Shown piece after piece: positions 1 through 9,175 of a stretch of DNA of 64,000 bases; the stretch's first letter is position 1; each line of letters begins with the position of its first letter. The notes below the pieces were generated by a model. It was given only the letters and a program-made list of their open reading frames with translations. It did no database searches and was not told the origin of the DNA. The position numbers and the translations under genes are program-made. Source of the stretch: Acholeplasma sp. (GTDB lineage: Bacteria > Bacillota_I > Bacilli_A > Acholeplasmatales > Acholeplasmataceae); contig QZKD01000031.1 of the NCBI GenBank assembly GCA_003605085.1, forward strand, positions 1-64,000, written 5' to 3'.

Positions 1-23
1 GCTTGTTTTTCTTCAAAATAAAA

Positions 24-92
24 TACCTCCAAGTATTAACAGTAATAATATATTTATCTTTATATTATTTCCTGTGTCTACTTTGGAGGTAT
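24..92. repeat. Imperfect inverted repeat at the window edge
   Basis: ATACCTCCAAGTA (24-36) is matched by TACTTTGGAGGTAT (79-92), with one extra T in the right arm and a loop of about 42 AT-rich bases. It lies downstream of the minus-strand transporter gene. It is not a simple terminator because no T-run follows the stem. It could be a remnant insertion-sequence end, an RNA element of a gene outside the window, or chance. Confidence 0.35.
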
Positions 93-119
93 CATATCAT
101 CAAGCGATCGGGTTTTTTG

Positions 120-1235
120 TTATATGATGAAGAGAATTAGCGTGATCATCGTGATGTAAATGATGCTTAACACAGTATAGTTGAGAAGGTATGTTTTTAA
201 GTGACTACGATCTTCTTTTAAAATGTATTTAAATGAGATTAAACTCGCGAGTGATCCAATAATCGTTCCCATAGAACCTACATTCACCCCTTGTAATAAC
301 GCTTGCCAATACATTCGATCTGTAAAAGTGGATAGAAGGACAGCAGCGGGAACATTCGAGATAAATTGCGAGGTTACTAACCCAGTGAAATAAACAGAAG
401 TTTGACTGCTCAAAAACTCTCGTGTGAGCGTTTCTAGAAACTGCATTTGTGATAGATTTCCCGTAAAGATAAAAAAGGCTGTAAAGGTTAATAAGAGATG
501 GTAATCGATACGTTTAAATAAATGTCTACCATAGATTAAAGCGAGAATGATGGTCGCACCTAAAGTGATCCATACATTAACGATACGTAAAATGGAAAGT
601 AATGCATTGACTAAGAAAAGTGAATATAAGATGACTCTATCCCATCGAACACTTGGCGCAACCAGGTTTAGCTCACATTCCTTATGTGGAATGCGAAAGA
701 GTGTCGTAAGGATAAGTAAAACTAAACCTGTGAGTGTGATAGGCAGTGTCGCAAGCAGAAATTCATCAAAAGGAATATCGTAAAACGCATATAGGTATAT
801 ATTCTGTGGATCTCCCATCGGCGTGAGTGCACTTCCCATGTTGGCAGCAATTGTTTGTAAAATGATGATGATCAGGCTATATTTTTCTTGTTTGGTATGC
901 TTAGTGACAAAGATAGTAAAAGGGACAAGTGTGAGCAATACAGCATCATTGGTTAAAAACATTCCCAAAAAGAATGTCACAAGAATGATCACCAAAGCAA
1001 TCCATTTAATCGATACAAATCGAATCACCAGTTTGGTAGCAATAAAGTCAAAAAAATGCGTTTCATACATACCAGCGACAGATATCATAAGCGTAAACAT
1101 AACGATGAGTACTTTGGTATTGATATATCCCAAATACGCAACTGAAGGAGGTATAAAAAACATTGAAATAGCCGCGAAAATCAACGCGATAAAAAACACC
1201 TTGTCTTTGATGATAAAAGATAAAATACGTTTCAT
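120..1235 (-). CDS. ArsB/NhaD-type (ion transporter superfamily) permease
   Basis: This polytopic membrane protein of 371 residues has about ten hydrophobic segments. Two re-entrant-type regions are visible: FLTNDAVLLTLVPF and ANMGSALTPMGDPQNIYLY. These resemble the TNDA and G(S/T)xxTPxGNPQN signatures of the ArsB/NhaD/citrate-transporter superfamily, which moves anions or exchanges Na+ for H+. The substrate cannot be told. I chose the second ATG (1233-1235) because GGGGGA sits about five bases upstream of it, while an in-frame ATG at 1245-1247 overlaps that ribosome-binding site. It is divergent from the sugar isomerase gene, and a minus-strand TATAAT lies at 1271-1266. A role in the downstream sugar locus is not evident. 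Confidence 0.75.
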   Translation of the reverse strand: MKRILSFIIKDKVFFIALIFAAISMFFIPPSVAYLGYINTKVLIVMFTLMISVAGMYETHFFDFIATKLVIRFVSIKWIALVIILVTFFLGMFLTNDAVLLTLVPFTIFVTKHTKQEKYSLIIIILQTIAANMGSALTPMGDPQNIYLYAFYDIPFDEFLLATLPITLTGLVLLILTTLFRIPHKECELNLVAPSVRWDRVILYSLFLVNALLSILRIVNVWITLGATIILALIYGRHLFKRIDYHLLLTFTAFFIFTGNLSQMQFLETLTREFLSSQTSVYFTGLVTSQFISNVPAAVLLSTFTDRMYWQALLQGVNVGSMGTIIGSLASLISFKYILKEDRSHLKTYLLNYTVLSIIYITMITLILFII

Positions 1236-1328
1236 GAAATCCCCCATTAGAGAAGTCTATATCATATTATAATCATTTTTTTGAAATGTTGAATAGGAAA
1301 ATCAACGAATGTATTCATAAATGGTATG

Positions 1329-1357
1329 TTGCATAAAAATCGATTAAAAACTATAAT
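1329..1357 (+). promoter_or_regulatory. Sigma-A-type promoter of the isomerase-like gene
   Basis: TTGCAT (1329-1334) and TATAAT (1352-1357) are separated by 17 bases, and the start codon follows at 1397. Confidence 0.7.
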
Positions 1358-1396
1358 GAGAATAAAGAATTTCTTTTTTTAAAGGATGGTTATAAT

Positions 1397-2179
1397 ATGA
1401 GAATTGCTCTAAATTTATATGCTTTAAGACATCACTTGAAAAACGATAAACAAATCGTGGAAGTGTTGCACCAACTAAAAAGTATGGGATACGAAGCAAT
1501 TCAACTTTCGGGAATCCCAGAATGGACCAATGATCGAATCGCCTTGATAGCAAGCACATGTCGAGACATTGGTCTTGAAATCGCAGGAACACATCCTAGA
1601 CTTACTTCATTAGAAAGCATAACACCTTCTATCATCGAACAACATAAGATGCTTCAAAGCCATATCTTAGGTATTGGATCGATGCCAGAAAAATATAATC
1701 GTCAAGATTTAACGCATTATCAAGATTTCATTTTATCATGCCATCGCTCTGCAAGATTATTAAAAGACCAAAACATCACACTTACTTACCATCATCATGC
1801 ATTTGAGTTTAGTAAAATTCAAGGATTGTATCCTATGGATATCATTTTACAGACCATGCATCAATCGCCACTCATGCTAGAGGTGGATGTCTATTGGTTA
1901 CAGTATGCAGGCATCAATCCGATCGCGTTTATCCAAAAGTATTACCATCATATAGCCATGCTCCATATAAAAGATATGAAAATTGCGATCACAGGTCATT
2001 GGGGTACGATTCAACAATTTTGCCCTATCGGTGAAGGAAACATTCAATATCGTCAACTCATTTCACAAGTGAGAGCATTAGACATTCCATGGTTGATCAT
2101 CGGTCAAGATGAATTTTACGGTTCAGACCCATACGAAGATTTGCGAAAGAGCCTCTCTTTTGTCAAGTCAATTATTTAA
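1397..2179 (+). CDS. Sugar phosphate isomerase/epimerase-like TIM-barrel protein
   Basis: The 260-residue cytoplasmic protein belongs to the xylose isomerase-like TIM-barrel (AP endonuclease 2) superfamily. The fold is suggested by the start MRIALNLYALRHHL, by the HHHAFEF strand, by the acidic metal-ligand strand MLEVDVYW, by LHIKDM and by GQDEFYG near the end. These fit the usual Glu/Asp/His/Glu metal site. Many family members act on keto- or inositol-type sugars, and the substrate here is unknown. AAAGGA lies about ten bases upstream of the ATG. It has its own promoter and lies directly before the sugar transport operon. A LacI-type operator overlaps its stop codon, so it probably belongs to the same carbohydrate locus. 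Confidence 0.7.
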   Translation: MRIALNLYALRHHLKNDKQIVEVLHQLKSMGYEAIQLSGIPEWTNDRIALIASTCRDIGLEIAGTHPRLTSLESITPSIIEQHKMLQSHILGIGSMPEKYNRQDLTHYQDFILSCHRSARLLKDQNITLTYHHHAFEFSKIQGLYPMDIILQTMHQSPLMLEVDVYWLQYAGINPIAFIQKYYHHIAMLHIKDMKIAITGHWGTIQQFCPIGEGNIQYRQLISQVRALDIPWLIIGQDEFYGSDPYEDLRKSLSFVKSII

Positions 2180-2187
2180 ACGTTTCA
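2176..2187. promoter_or_regulatory. LacI-family operator, upstream copy
   Basis: TTAAACGTTTCA overlaps the TAA stop of the isomerase-like gene. It is the exact reverse complement of the operator at 2295-2306, and the two centres are 119 bp apart. The CG-centred palindrome is typical of LacI/GalR regulators, and two such genes lie in this locus. Confidence 0.65.
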
Positions 2188-2264
2188 CCAGACACGAAAA
2201 ACACCCATAAAAGTTGTCGATACAAGCTATGAAAAATATGAAAATATCAATGAAAATAGTGCTT

Positions 2265-2280
2265 TTTAACTATAGTTAAA
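2265..2280. promoter_or_regulatory. Perfect 16-bp palindrome in the operon leader
   Basis: TTTAACTATAGTTAAA is a perfect palindrome between the two GAAACGTTTA-type operators and upstream of the promoter. It may be a binding site for another regulator. The half-site TAACTAT also occurs, inverted, before the LacI gene near 16641-16647. Confidence 0.4.
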
Positions 2281-2294
2281 GTGTTTTCATTTAC

Positions 2295-2306
2295 TGAAAC
2301 GTTTAA
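2295..2306. promoter_or_regulatory. LacI-family operator, promoter-proximal copy
   Basis: TGAAACGTTTAA lies 18 bases upstream of the -35 box of the sugar transport operon. Together with the copy at 2176-2187 it could support DNA looping or act as a cre-like site. Confidence 0.7.
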
Positions 2307-2324
2307 CAAAAAAGTTCAATTTCG

Positions 2325-2353
2325 TTGACAAGCCCATTTTTGCATGATAAAAT
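2325..2353 (+). promoter_or_regulatory. Promoter of the transport operon
   Basis: TTGACA (2325-2330) and TAAAAT (2348-2353) are 17 bases apart. A TG extension (2345-2346) precedes the -10 box. This is a near-consensus promoter, suited to repression by the neighbouring operators. Confidence 0.8.
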
Positions 2354-2406
2354 CATGATATAAAGTAAGCGATTTCATCGCGAAATCAGAAAAGGAGAAA
2401 AATGAA

Positions 2407-4383
2407 ATGAAAAAAGTGTTTATCTTAATCACTGTACTATTCATGGCAGTTGGTCTTTTCGCATGCGGCGAAGAACCAGAACCCACAGTGATTGATGAAT
2501 CGCCAACGATTTCTGGTCTCACCCCAGCATCGATTAAGATTGGTGAAACCTTTAATCCTTTGGCAGGTGTCACAGCAAGTGACCCAGAAGATGGCAATCT
2601 TACAAGTGATATCGCTGTTCAAGGTGTTGTTAATAATATGACACAGGGCACATATACATTAACTTATGTGGTTATGGACAGCGCAAAGAATGTTACTGAA
2701 CTCACACGTACGATAACCGTCACTGTTGGTGAAGCGCCAGTCATTAGTGGTGCAGGTAACAGATCAGTCACGTTTGGTTCCGTCTTTAATCCTCTTGAAG
2801 GCGTCACAGCTACTGACGAAGAAGATGGTAATCTTACCGCATATATCTCGGTTACTGGTACAGTTAATCTAAGCTTAATCGGTTTATATGATTTAACGTA
2901 TACTGTTACTGACAGTGCAGGTAACGTGACAACTGTAGTACGTACAATCAATGTTCTCTACGGAGCTAAGACGGTTGTAACCTTTACCTCTTGGAATTTA
3001 GGTACTCCAGAACAAAACAACTTACTCAGAAGAAGAATTGATGCATTCAATGAAATGAGCAATTTCATCGAAATCGAAGTCATGGAATTCACTGGGGATT
3101 ATAATGCGTTCTTGGCAACGATGGCAGCTGCTGGCACATTCCCTGATGTCTTTATTTCTGGTAATGTTCCTGAACACATTTTAGCTGGATACTCTGGAGA
3201 AATTACTTCAGTTGCTGAAGCGGATTCAGATTGGCTCAATGTTCCTGTTGCATTAAGAGATGCAGTGACTTATAATGGTCGCATCTATGCAATTCCTGCA
3301 GCAAATAACTTCCTAGGTCATTTTGCAAACTTAGACTTAATTGATGATTCAGGTATTCTTACTGATTTCACCGTTCCAGGTTATACCTATGATCAGTGGA
3401 TTGCTGCTGTTGAAGCTGCAACAGATAGTACAAAACTTGATGGCACATCAACCGCTGGTATCAACCATCCAGGTGAATTCTTCAGCTGGTTACCTGCAGT
3501 TTTAGATGATCAAGTTCTTCCAGCACAACAACTTGGAATTCTCCATGGTGGTGTTGCTGATGGTCAATTTATGTACAATAGTGCTGCAGTCAAAGATGCG
3601 ATTGCAGAAGCGCAATTAGTCATGTCCAATTATTGGGGCTTTGAAGCATGGTCCGATGTCGATCCTGATGGCGCTGAAGGTCCACAATTAGCACCACGTA
3701 TTGAACGTTATGGTTCTGACTGGTGGGCATCATTCAATAAAGGCCAAGTCGCATTCCAATGGGATGGTACATGGGCTGTTCAAAGCATGGCTACCAATGC
3801 AGCAAATGCTGGCTTTGATGTTCACTTTGTTGGTTTACCTGGTGGTAAAGTCGTTTCTGCTCCTGACTACTTCTCAATTTCTAGAACGACTGAAGATCTA
3901 GAAGCAGCGTATGAAGTTGCTAAATGGTTAACCTTTGGTACTGATGGACTCAATAAAATGTTTGATATCATTGAAAATACAGTTCCTGATACAGCCGGTG
4001 GTGAAGTGACACTTTCAGTTTCTGGTCTTCCTATCAATAACACACAGTCTATCATTGATAAATGGTTTGTAAACTACCCAGTTCCAGGCGTTAAAGAAAT
4101 CTATGAAGCAGCAGCAGAAGGCGAAGTTGAAGTTCTCGTTGAAGGCTTCAAGTATGTTCCAGGTTATGTTACCGCTCGTTGGGGTTATAATACAGGTATT
4201 GATGCATTAATCTCAAGACCAAATAACGCTCCAGGTTCAACATTATCCATTGGGGATCTTGTCTGGGATGCACAGTTCAATAAGATTAATTACTCAGAAT
4301 ATATGACAGCTGAACTTCAAACACTCATTAACTTTGAATTACTAAAAGCTAGATTGGCACTCGAAGAAGCAATGAACCAATAA
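2407..4383 (+). CDS. Lipoprotein sugar-binding protein with two Ig-like (DUF5011) domains
   Basis: This 658-residue protein is an extracellular solute-binding protein (family 1, MalE-like), the capture subunit of a sugar ABC importer. It starts with a lipoprotein signal ending in LFAC, so Cys20 would be lipidated on the cell surface. Two tandem Ig-like repeats follow at about residues 33-110 and 112-190. Each carries a FNPL(A/E)GVTA...D(P/E)EDGNLT motif typical of DUF5011 (Cry22-like). The binding-protein domain runs from about 195 to the end, with clear motifs such as the GTWAVQ region. The Ig-like stalk is unusual for a binding protein and may space it from the membrane or bind glycan. It is the first gene of an eight-gene operon, with AAGGAG just upstream of the ATG. 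Confidence 0.9.
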   Translation: MKKVFILITVLFMAVGLFACGEEPEPTVIDESPTISGLTPASIKIGETFNPLAGVTASDPEDGNLTSDIAVQGVVNNMTQGTYTLTYVVMDSAKNVTELTRTITVTVGEAPVISGAGNRSVTFGSVFNPLEGVTATDEEDGNLTAYISVTGTVNLSLIGLYDLTYTVTDSAGNVTTVVRTINVLYGAKTVVTFTSWNLGTPEQNNLLRRRIDAFNEMSNFIEIEVMEFTGDYNAFLATMAAAGTFPDVFISGNVPEHILAGYSGEITSVAEADSDWLNVPVALRDAVTYNGRIYAIPAANNFLGHFANLDLIDDSGILTDFTVPGYTYDQWIAAVEAATDSTKLDGTSTAGINHPGEFFSWLPAVLDDQVLPAQQLGILHGGVADGQFMYNSAAVKDAIAEAQLVMSNYWGFEAWSDVDPDGAEGPQLAPRIERYGSDWWASFNKGQVAFQWDGTWAVQSMATNAANAGFDVHFVGLPGGKVVSAPDYFSISRTTEDLEAAYEVAKWLTFGTDGLNKMFDIIENTVPDTAGGEVTLSVSGLPINNTQSIIDKWFVNYPVPGVKEIYEAAAEGEVEVLVEGFKYVPGYVTARWGYNTGIDALISRPNNAPGSTLSIGDLVWDAQFNKINYSEYMTAELQTLINFELLKARLALEEAMNQ

Positions 4384-4399
4384 TTTTTGGAGGATGAAT

Positions 4400-7321
4400 A
4401 TGGAAGCTAATCGCATACTCAAAAGAACCTTGATTGTGATCATCGGTTCATTTACGGGTGTGGTTGCTCTACTATTCATATTATCTAAATTTATCTCAGT
4501 AAATGTAGATAGTATGGGGGGTAACACCGTTTACCCCCCATATCCTTTCATTCAAGCCTTGAATCAGGATGGACTTGTTGACCAAATCACTGTCGATGAG
4601 ATTGCAACTCAAAATCCTGAGCATATTTTATCGGATGAAAAAGGATATGGCAGTAGTGTGCTCTATTGGACGTTGGATAGTGATGATTTTATTGAAATTA
4701 TGTTTGACATCGATGTCGCTGGCGACTATTTTTTGGCATTGGACTATCTTTCAGATGATGAATCAGTCAAACCTGATGAAATCTCTGTAGAAATCAATGG
4801 ACAAACATTAGAAGATTATGTCAACATACGTCTATGGACACAGTGGAGGGCATTAGATCAAGAAGCCTCTTTCGATATATACAATAATCAAGTGTTTAAA
4901 GAACACATGCCTGTCTCTATTTGGACAGAAACCCTTCTAAGAGATCAATTACATCTTAATAAAACCCCACTGAAATTTAGATTAACTGCAGGGGAAAACA
5001 ACCTAAAAATTATTCGCGAGCAAGGGGAATTTTTTCTCGGGAATCTTAAAATTTATCAAGCATTAGCATTATCTACTTATGATGAATATCGCCTTGATCA
5101 AGCTTCATTCGTCTCGAATGATTCTTTGATGGTGCTTGAAGCAGAATCGTATTCATTAAAAAACAATATCTCTATTTTGCCAGAAATGGAAAAGACACCT
5201 TCTGTTTCTCCATTTAAGAGTGACTTAAATTATCTCAATATCATTGGTTACACGTTTTATGAAGTCGGTAACCAACTGACCTATTATCTCAATGTTGAAA
5301 ATACAGGATATTACTATATTACTTTAAAATATAAAAATTCACAGTATGATAATCGCACCTCGTATCGAAATATCTACATCAATGGTGTGATTCCTTTTGA
5401 AGAACTACAAAGTTATCCTTTTCCATATACGAATCAATATACCTATGAAACACTCGGTCCAAAGGGCGAGCCTTTTTCTATATATTTAGAACAGGGACTC
5501 AATCGAATCACTCTTGAAGCAGATGCAAGTCGTTTTGTCGATGATCATTTTATGATTGAACGCATGATGAATGAAATCAATGATTATAGCATCGAACTTA
5601 AAAAACTGACCGGTGGTGTCACCGATAAAAATCGAGAATGGAATATCGCACAATTTATACCTGAAACACAGGGTATATTGAATAATTGGTATAACGAACT
5701 CTTATTAATCCGCACTCATGTCCAGATGATGAGTTCAAAACAAAGTCAGGATACTGAAATCTTGAAATATATAGATAATGCCATCGATAAATTGACCATA
5801 CTCAAGAATGACATCAATAAGATTCCTCATCGTGTTAATCTATTGTCTACTGGGTCAAATTCTTTAGCACAACTTCTCGCGGTGATCAATCAACAATTGC
5901 TTGATCAACCGTTAGCTCTTGATCAAATCATGGTTCATGGAGAAGATGCGTCTCTACCTCCCGTTCGCGCAAACTTTTTGAAAGAATGGATTGCTGATTT
6001 TCAAATTTACCAAGAAGCTGGTAATTTTGAAACTGAAGAAGATGCCGATATTGAAGTATGGGTGAACCGGTCCCGCTATTACATCAGCATGATGCAACAG
6101 ATGACCGATGCCACATTCACCAAAGATACTGGAATTAAAGTTCGTTATTCTGTGATGCCCAACGAACAGAAACTCATTTTAGCAAATGCAGCCAATACGC
6201 AACCCGATATGGCGTTAGGTATTTCTGCATGGTTGCCCTATGAACTTGGACTACGTGGTGCGGCAGCAGATATGCGAAAGTTTGATGGATTTACCGAAAC
6301 GATTGAACACTTTATGCCAGGATCATTTTTGAATATGATTCATGATGAAAAGGTCTTTGGCTTACCAGAAACACAAGATTTTACTGTCACCTTTTATCGT
6401 GAAGACGTTTTAGAAGCTTTAAATATTGAAGTGCCCAATACCTATGAAGAGTTAATCGGTATTTTGCCTACCCTGCAACGTTTTGGTATGAATTACTATT
6501 TACCACTCTCACAAGAAAGTTCACTTAAAGGATTTAATGCAACTGCTCCATTTATCTATCAGCAAGGCATGGAATTATATAGTGATGATGGTTTTGACGT
6601 GACGATTGACACAGAAGAAGCACTTCGTGGCATCAATACGATGGTCGACTTATATACGCTTTATAGCTTACCTTTGCAGGTACCTAATTTCTATAATGAC
6701 TTTAGAGACACGACCATCCCTATGGGAGTTAGTGGGTTTGGGACGTACGTTCAATTGACATTTGCTGCTCCTGAAATCGCGAATAAATGGAATATTGCGC
6801 TTGCTCCTGGTGTTGAAGATACATTAGGTCATATTCGCCGTGATAATGTGGGAGCTGCACAAGCGTCTGTCATCTTTGAAAAGAGTGAAAAACAAGAGGA
6901 AGCTTGGGAATTGCTTCAATGGTGGATGAGTACGGAGACCCAAACCGATTTTATCTATAACTTACTTGTCACCTATGGCGATGGCTTTTTATGGAATTCT
7001 GCAAATATCGATGCTTTTGCAACACTTCCGATTCCACAAGAACATATCGATATTATTCTTGAACAATGGGAATACCTCCACGAAGTACCTAAAGTTCCAG
7101 GAGGATATAAACTAGAACGTGAATTATCGAATGTCTGGAACCGTGTCGTCTTTGATGGCATCGATGTGAGAAGTGCCGTGGATGATGCGAAGATTTTAAT
7201 CGAACGTGAACTTGAACGTAAATATATCGAATTTGGTTATCTTGATCAAGATGGCTTGGTTATTAGACCCTACCTCATCACGACCATTGAAGATGTTAGA
7301 CGTTGGATGGAGGAGGACTAA
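4400..7321 (+). CDS. Large membrane-anchored solute-binding protein with glycan-binding-like N-terminal region
   Basis: The 973-residue product starts with a positively charged segment and one transmembrane helix (about residues 8-34). It lacks a lipobox, so it is probably anchored by that helix. Residues 40-390 look like two beta-rich carbohydrate-binding-type domains, for example [15 protein letters not shown] and [16 protein letters not shown], followed by a helical linker. From about residue 550 to the end is a family 1 solute-binding domain ([28 protein letters not shown], and later [10 protein letters not shown]). I chose the ATG at 4400 because GGAGG is six bases upstream. The ATG at 4394 touches the GGAGG. 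It lies 16 bases after the first binding protein and directly before the permease genes. It could be an alternative receptor of the same importer. Confidence 0.8.
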   Translation: MEANRILKRTLIVIIGSFTGVVALLFILSKFISVNVDSMGGNTVYPPYPFIQALNQDGLVDQITVDEIATQNPEHILSDEKGYGSSVLYWTLDSDDFIEIMFDIDVAGDYFLALDYLSDDESVKPDEISVEINGQTLEDYVNIRLWTQWRALDQEASFDIYNNQVFKEHMPVSIWTETLLRDQLHLNKTPLKFRLTAGENNLKIIREQGEFFLGNLKIYQALALSTYDEYRLDQASFVSNDSLMVLEAESYSLKNNISILPEMEKTPSVSPFKSDLNYLNIIGYTFYEVGNQLTYYLNVENTGYYYITLKYKNSQYDNRTSYRNIYINGVIPFEELQSYPFPYTNQYTYETLGPKGEPFSIYLEQGLNRITLEADASRFVDDHFMIERMMNEINDYSIELKKLTGGVTDKNREWNIAQFIPETQGILNNWYNELLLIRTHVQMMSSKQSQDTEILKYIDNAIDKLTILKNDINKIPHRVNLLSTGSNSLAQLLAVINQQLLDQPLALDQIMVHGEDASLPPVRANFLKEWIADFQIYQEAGNFETEEDADIEVWVNRSRYYISMMQQMTDATFTKDTGIKVRYSVMPNEQKLILANAANTQPDMALGISAWLPYELGLRGAAADMRKFDGFTETIEHFMPGSFLNMIHDEKVFGLPETQDFTVTFYREDVLEALNIEVPNTYEELIGILPTLQRFGMNYYLPLSQESSLKGFNATAPFIYQQGMELYSDDGFDVTIDTEEALRGINTMVDLYTLYSLPLQVPNFYNDFRDTTIPMGVSGFGTYVQLTFAAPEIANKWNIALAPGVEDTLGHIRRDNVGAAQASVIFEKSEKQEEAWELLQWWMSTETQTDFIYNLLVTYGDGFLWNSANIDAFATLPIPQEHIDIILEQWEYLHEVPKVPGGYKLERELSNVWNRVVFDGIDVRSAVDDAKILIERELERKYIEFGYLDQDGLVIRPYLITTIEDVRRWMEED

Positions 7322-7323
7322 AC

Positions 7324-8292
7324 ATGACATTCAAAGCGAAATTGTGGCATGGCCTCAAACAAGTACGTACGTTCTTTTCTGATTTATCCACCAAAATCGT
7401 TCACTGGCTTGAGGATAAAAATCGAACCAATGTTCTCTTTTTAGCTCCTTATGTCTTACTATTCTTTGCTTTTATCGTGATTCCTGTCTTTTTAGCGATT
7501 ATCTTAAGCTTTACCTACTTTAATGGGATTCAATTTCCAACGTTCAATGGCTTTAATAATTATTTGTACATATTGACAGAAGATGATGTATTCATGAAGA
7601 CAGTTCTTCCAAATACACTTCTTTTCAGTTTGGTTGTCGGTCCAGGAGGGTATGCCTTAAGTTTTATGTTGGCTTGGATGTTATCGCAAGTAACACCAAA
7701 AATGCGAACGATTCTCGCACTGATTATCTATTCACCGTCGATGACAGCAGGTGTAGCTATCGCAGTCGTTTGGAAGATATTATTCAGTGGTGATGAACAA
7801 GGGATGATTAATTCATGGTTATTGCAGCTCTCACTCTTGGATGAACCTTTACAATTTCTCCAAAATCCTGATTATTTGATGCCCATTATGATTTTGGTCT
7901 CTTTATGGAGTTCGATGGGTGTGGGATTTTTAGCGATTCTTGCCGGATTGCTTAATGTCAATAAAGAGCTTTACGAAGCCGCGTATATCGATGGTATGCG
8001 CAATCGGTTACAAGAAATTTTTTATATCACGATTCCATCGATTAAAAAACAGATGATGTTTTCTGCCGTCATGAGTATTGTGGGAACATTCTCTGCAGGT
8101 GCGATTGGGGTTGCACTTTCTGGATCGAATCCAACACCACAAAATTCAGGACAAATGATTATTAACCATATTGAAGATTATGGTATTTTGCGTTCTGAAA
8201 TGGGTGTAGCTGCCGCGCTTTCAGTGATTTTACTGCTCATTATTTTGGCGTTCAGTAAATTCTTCCAGCGCATTCTTAAAGAAGATGAATAA
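7324..8292 (+). CDS. Sugar ABC transporter permease, MalF/UgpA type
   Basis: The 322-residue integral membrane protein has six or seven hydrophobic segments. Its EAA loop, [21 protein letters not shown], is the site that docks the ATPase. The gene starts two bases after the preceding stop. GGAGGAGG inside the previous gene's end favours the ATG at 7324 over one at 7303. It pairs with the next gene as the two halves of an importer. No ATPase gene is present in the locus, so a shared MsmK/UgpC-type ATPase encoded elsewhere is expected. Confidence 0.88.
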   Translation: MTFKAKLWHGLKQVRTFFSDLSTKIVHWLEDKNRTNVLFLAPYVLLFFAFIVIPVFLAIILSFTYFNGIQFPTFNGFNNYLYILTEDDVFMKTVLPNTLLFSLVVGPGGYALSFMLAWMLSQVTPKMRTILALIIYSPSMTAGVAIAVVWKILFSGDEQGMINSWLLQLSLLDEPLQFLQNPDYLMPIMILVSLWSSMGVGFLAILAGLLNVNKELYEAAYIDGMRNRLQEIFYITIPSIKKQMMFSAVMSIVGTFSAGAIGVALSGSNPTPQNSGQMIINHIEDYGILRSEMGVAAALSVILLLIILAFSKFFQRILKEDE

Positions 8293-8304
8293 GGAGGAAC
8301 GTAG

Positions 8305-9165
8305 ATGATTGGTGTCAATTTTAATCCAACAAATTATCATAAATCACAATTAAAACTCTATGCTGTTCTCTTTCCTTTTGCTATCTTTATGGCGCTTCCT
8401 ATCGTCTATATTTTTTCCACTGCCTTTAAACCCATCGATGAACTATTCGCCTTCCCACCACGCTTTTTTGTTATTCAACCCACCATTAATAACTTCAGGG
8501 ATCTCTTTGTGTTTATCGGATTTGGTCTTCCGGTTTTAAAGTTTATCATCAATAGCCTTGTTGTGACCTTCTTTGTTGTGTTTACCAGTGTGCTCTTTAG
8601 TTCAATGGCAGGATATATTTTATCCAAGAAGAATTTCAGAGGAAAGAAGTTCATTTTTGAAGTGAATAAGTTAGCGCTTATGTTTGTCCCGATTGCGGTA
8701 ACCATTCCACGCTTCTTGGTGATCACACGGATTGGAATTGTGGATACAATGGCAGCTCACGTTTTGCCAATGATCGCGATTCCTGTAGGACTATTTTTGG
8801 TCAAACAATTTATCGATCAAATTCCTAATGAACTCATTGAAGCTGCTAAAGTGGATGGAGCAGGTGATTTTTATATCTATCTTAAAATCATTGTTCCTTT
8901 AACCATGCCAGCGCTTGCTACTGTCGCGATTTTGAGTTTCCAAGCGACATGGAACAATACGGAAACATCCACGTTATTTGTCAGTGATGAGCTCAAACAG
9001 ACATTCGCATTTTATATGGCAACCTTAACCAACGTATCCAATAGTGTAGCTGCCGCAGGTATTGGGGCTGCAGCAACCTTAATCATGTTTTTGCCTAACC
9101 TGATCATCTTTATTATCATGCAGAGTCGAGTGATGAGTACCATGACTCACTCTGGCATTAAGTAA
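8305..9165 (+). CDS. Sugar ABC transporter permease, MalG/UgpE type
   Basis: The 286-residue membrane protein has six hydrophobic segments and the EAA loop [20 protein letters not shown], typical of the MalG partner of carbohydrate importers. GGAGG lies nine bases before the ATG. It follows its MalF-type partner by 12 bases. The C-terminal part is typical in length for the family. Confidence 0.9.
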   Translation: MIGVNFNPTNYHKSQLKLYAVLFPFAIFMALPIVYIFSTAFKPIDELFAFPPRFFVIQPTINNFRDLFVFIGFGLPVLKFIINSLVVTFFVVFTSVLFSSMAGYILSKKNFRGKKFIFEVNKLALMFVPIAVTIPRFLVITRIGIVDTMAAHVLPMIAIPVGLFLVKQFIDQIPNELIEAAKVDGAGDFYIYLKIIVPLTMPALATVAILSFQATWNNTETSTLFVSDELKQTFAFYMATLTNVSNSVAAAGIGAAATLIMFLPNLIIFIIMQSRVMSTMTHSGIK

Positions 9166-9175
9166 GAGGTGTAAG

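Noticed and set aside
547-1272. Plus-strand open frames opposite the ArsB/NhaD-type permease gene
   Set aside because: They lack ribosome-binding sites and recognisable motifs. The minus-strand frame has clear membrane segments and family signatures.
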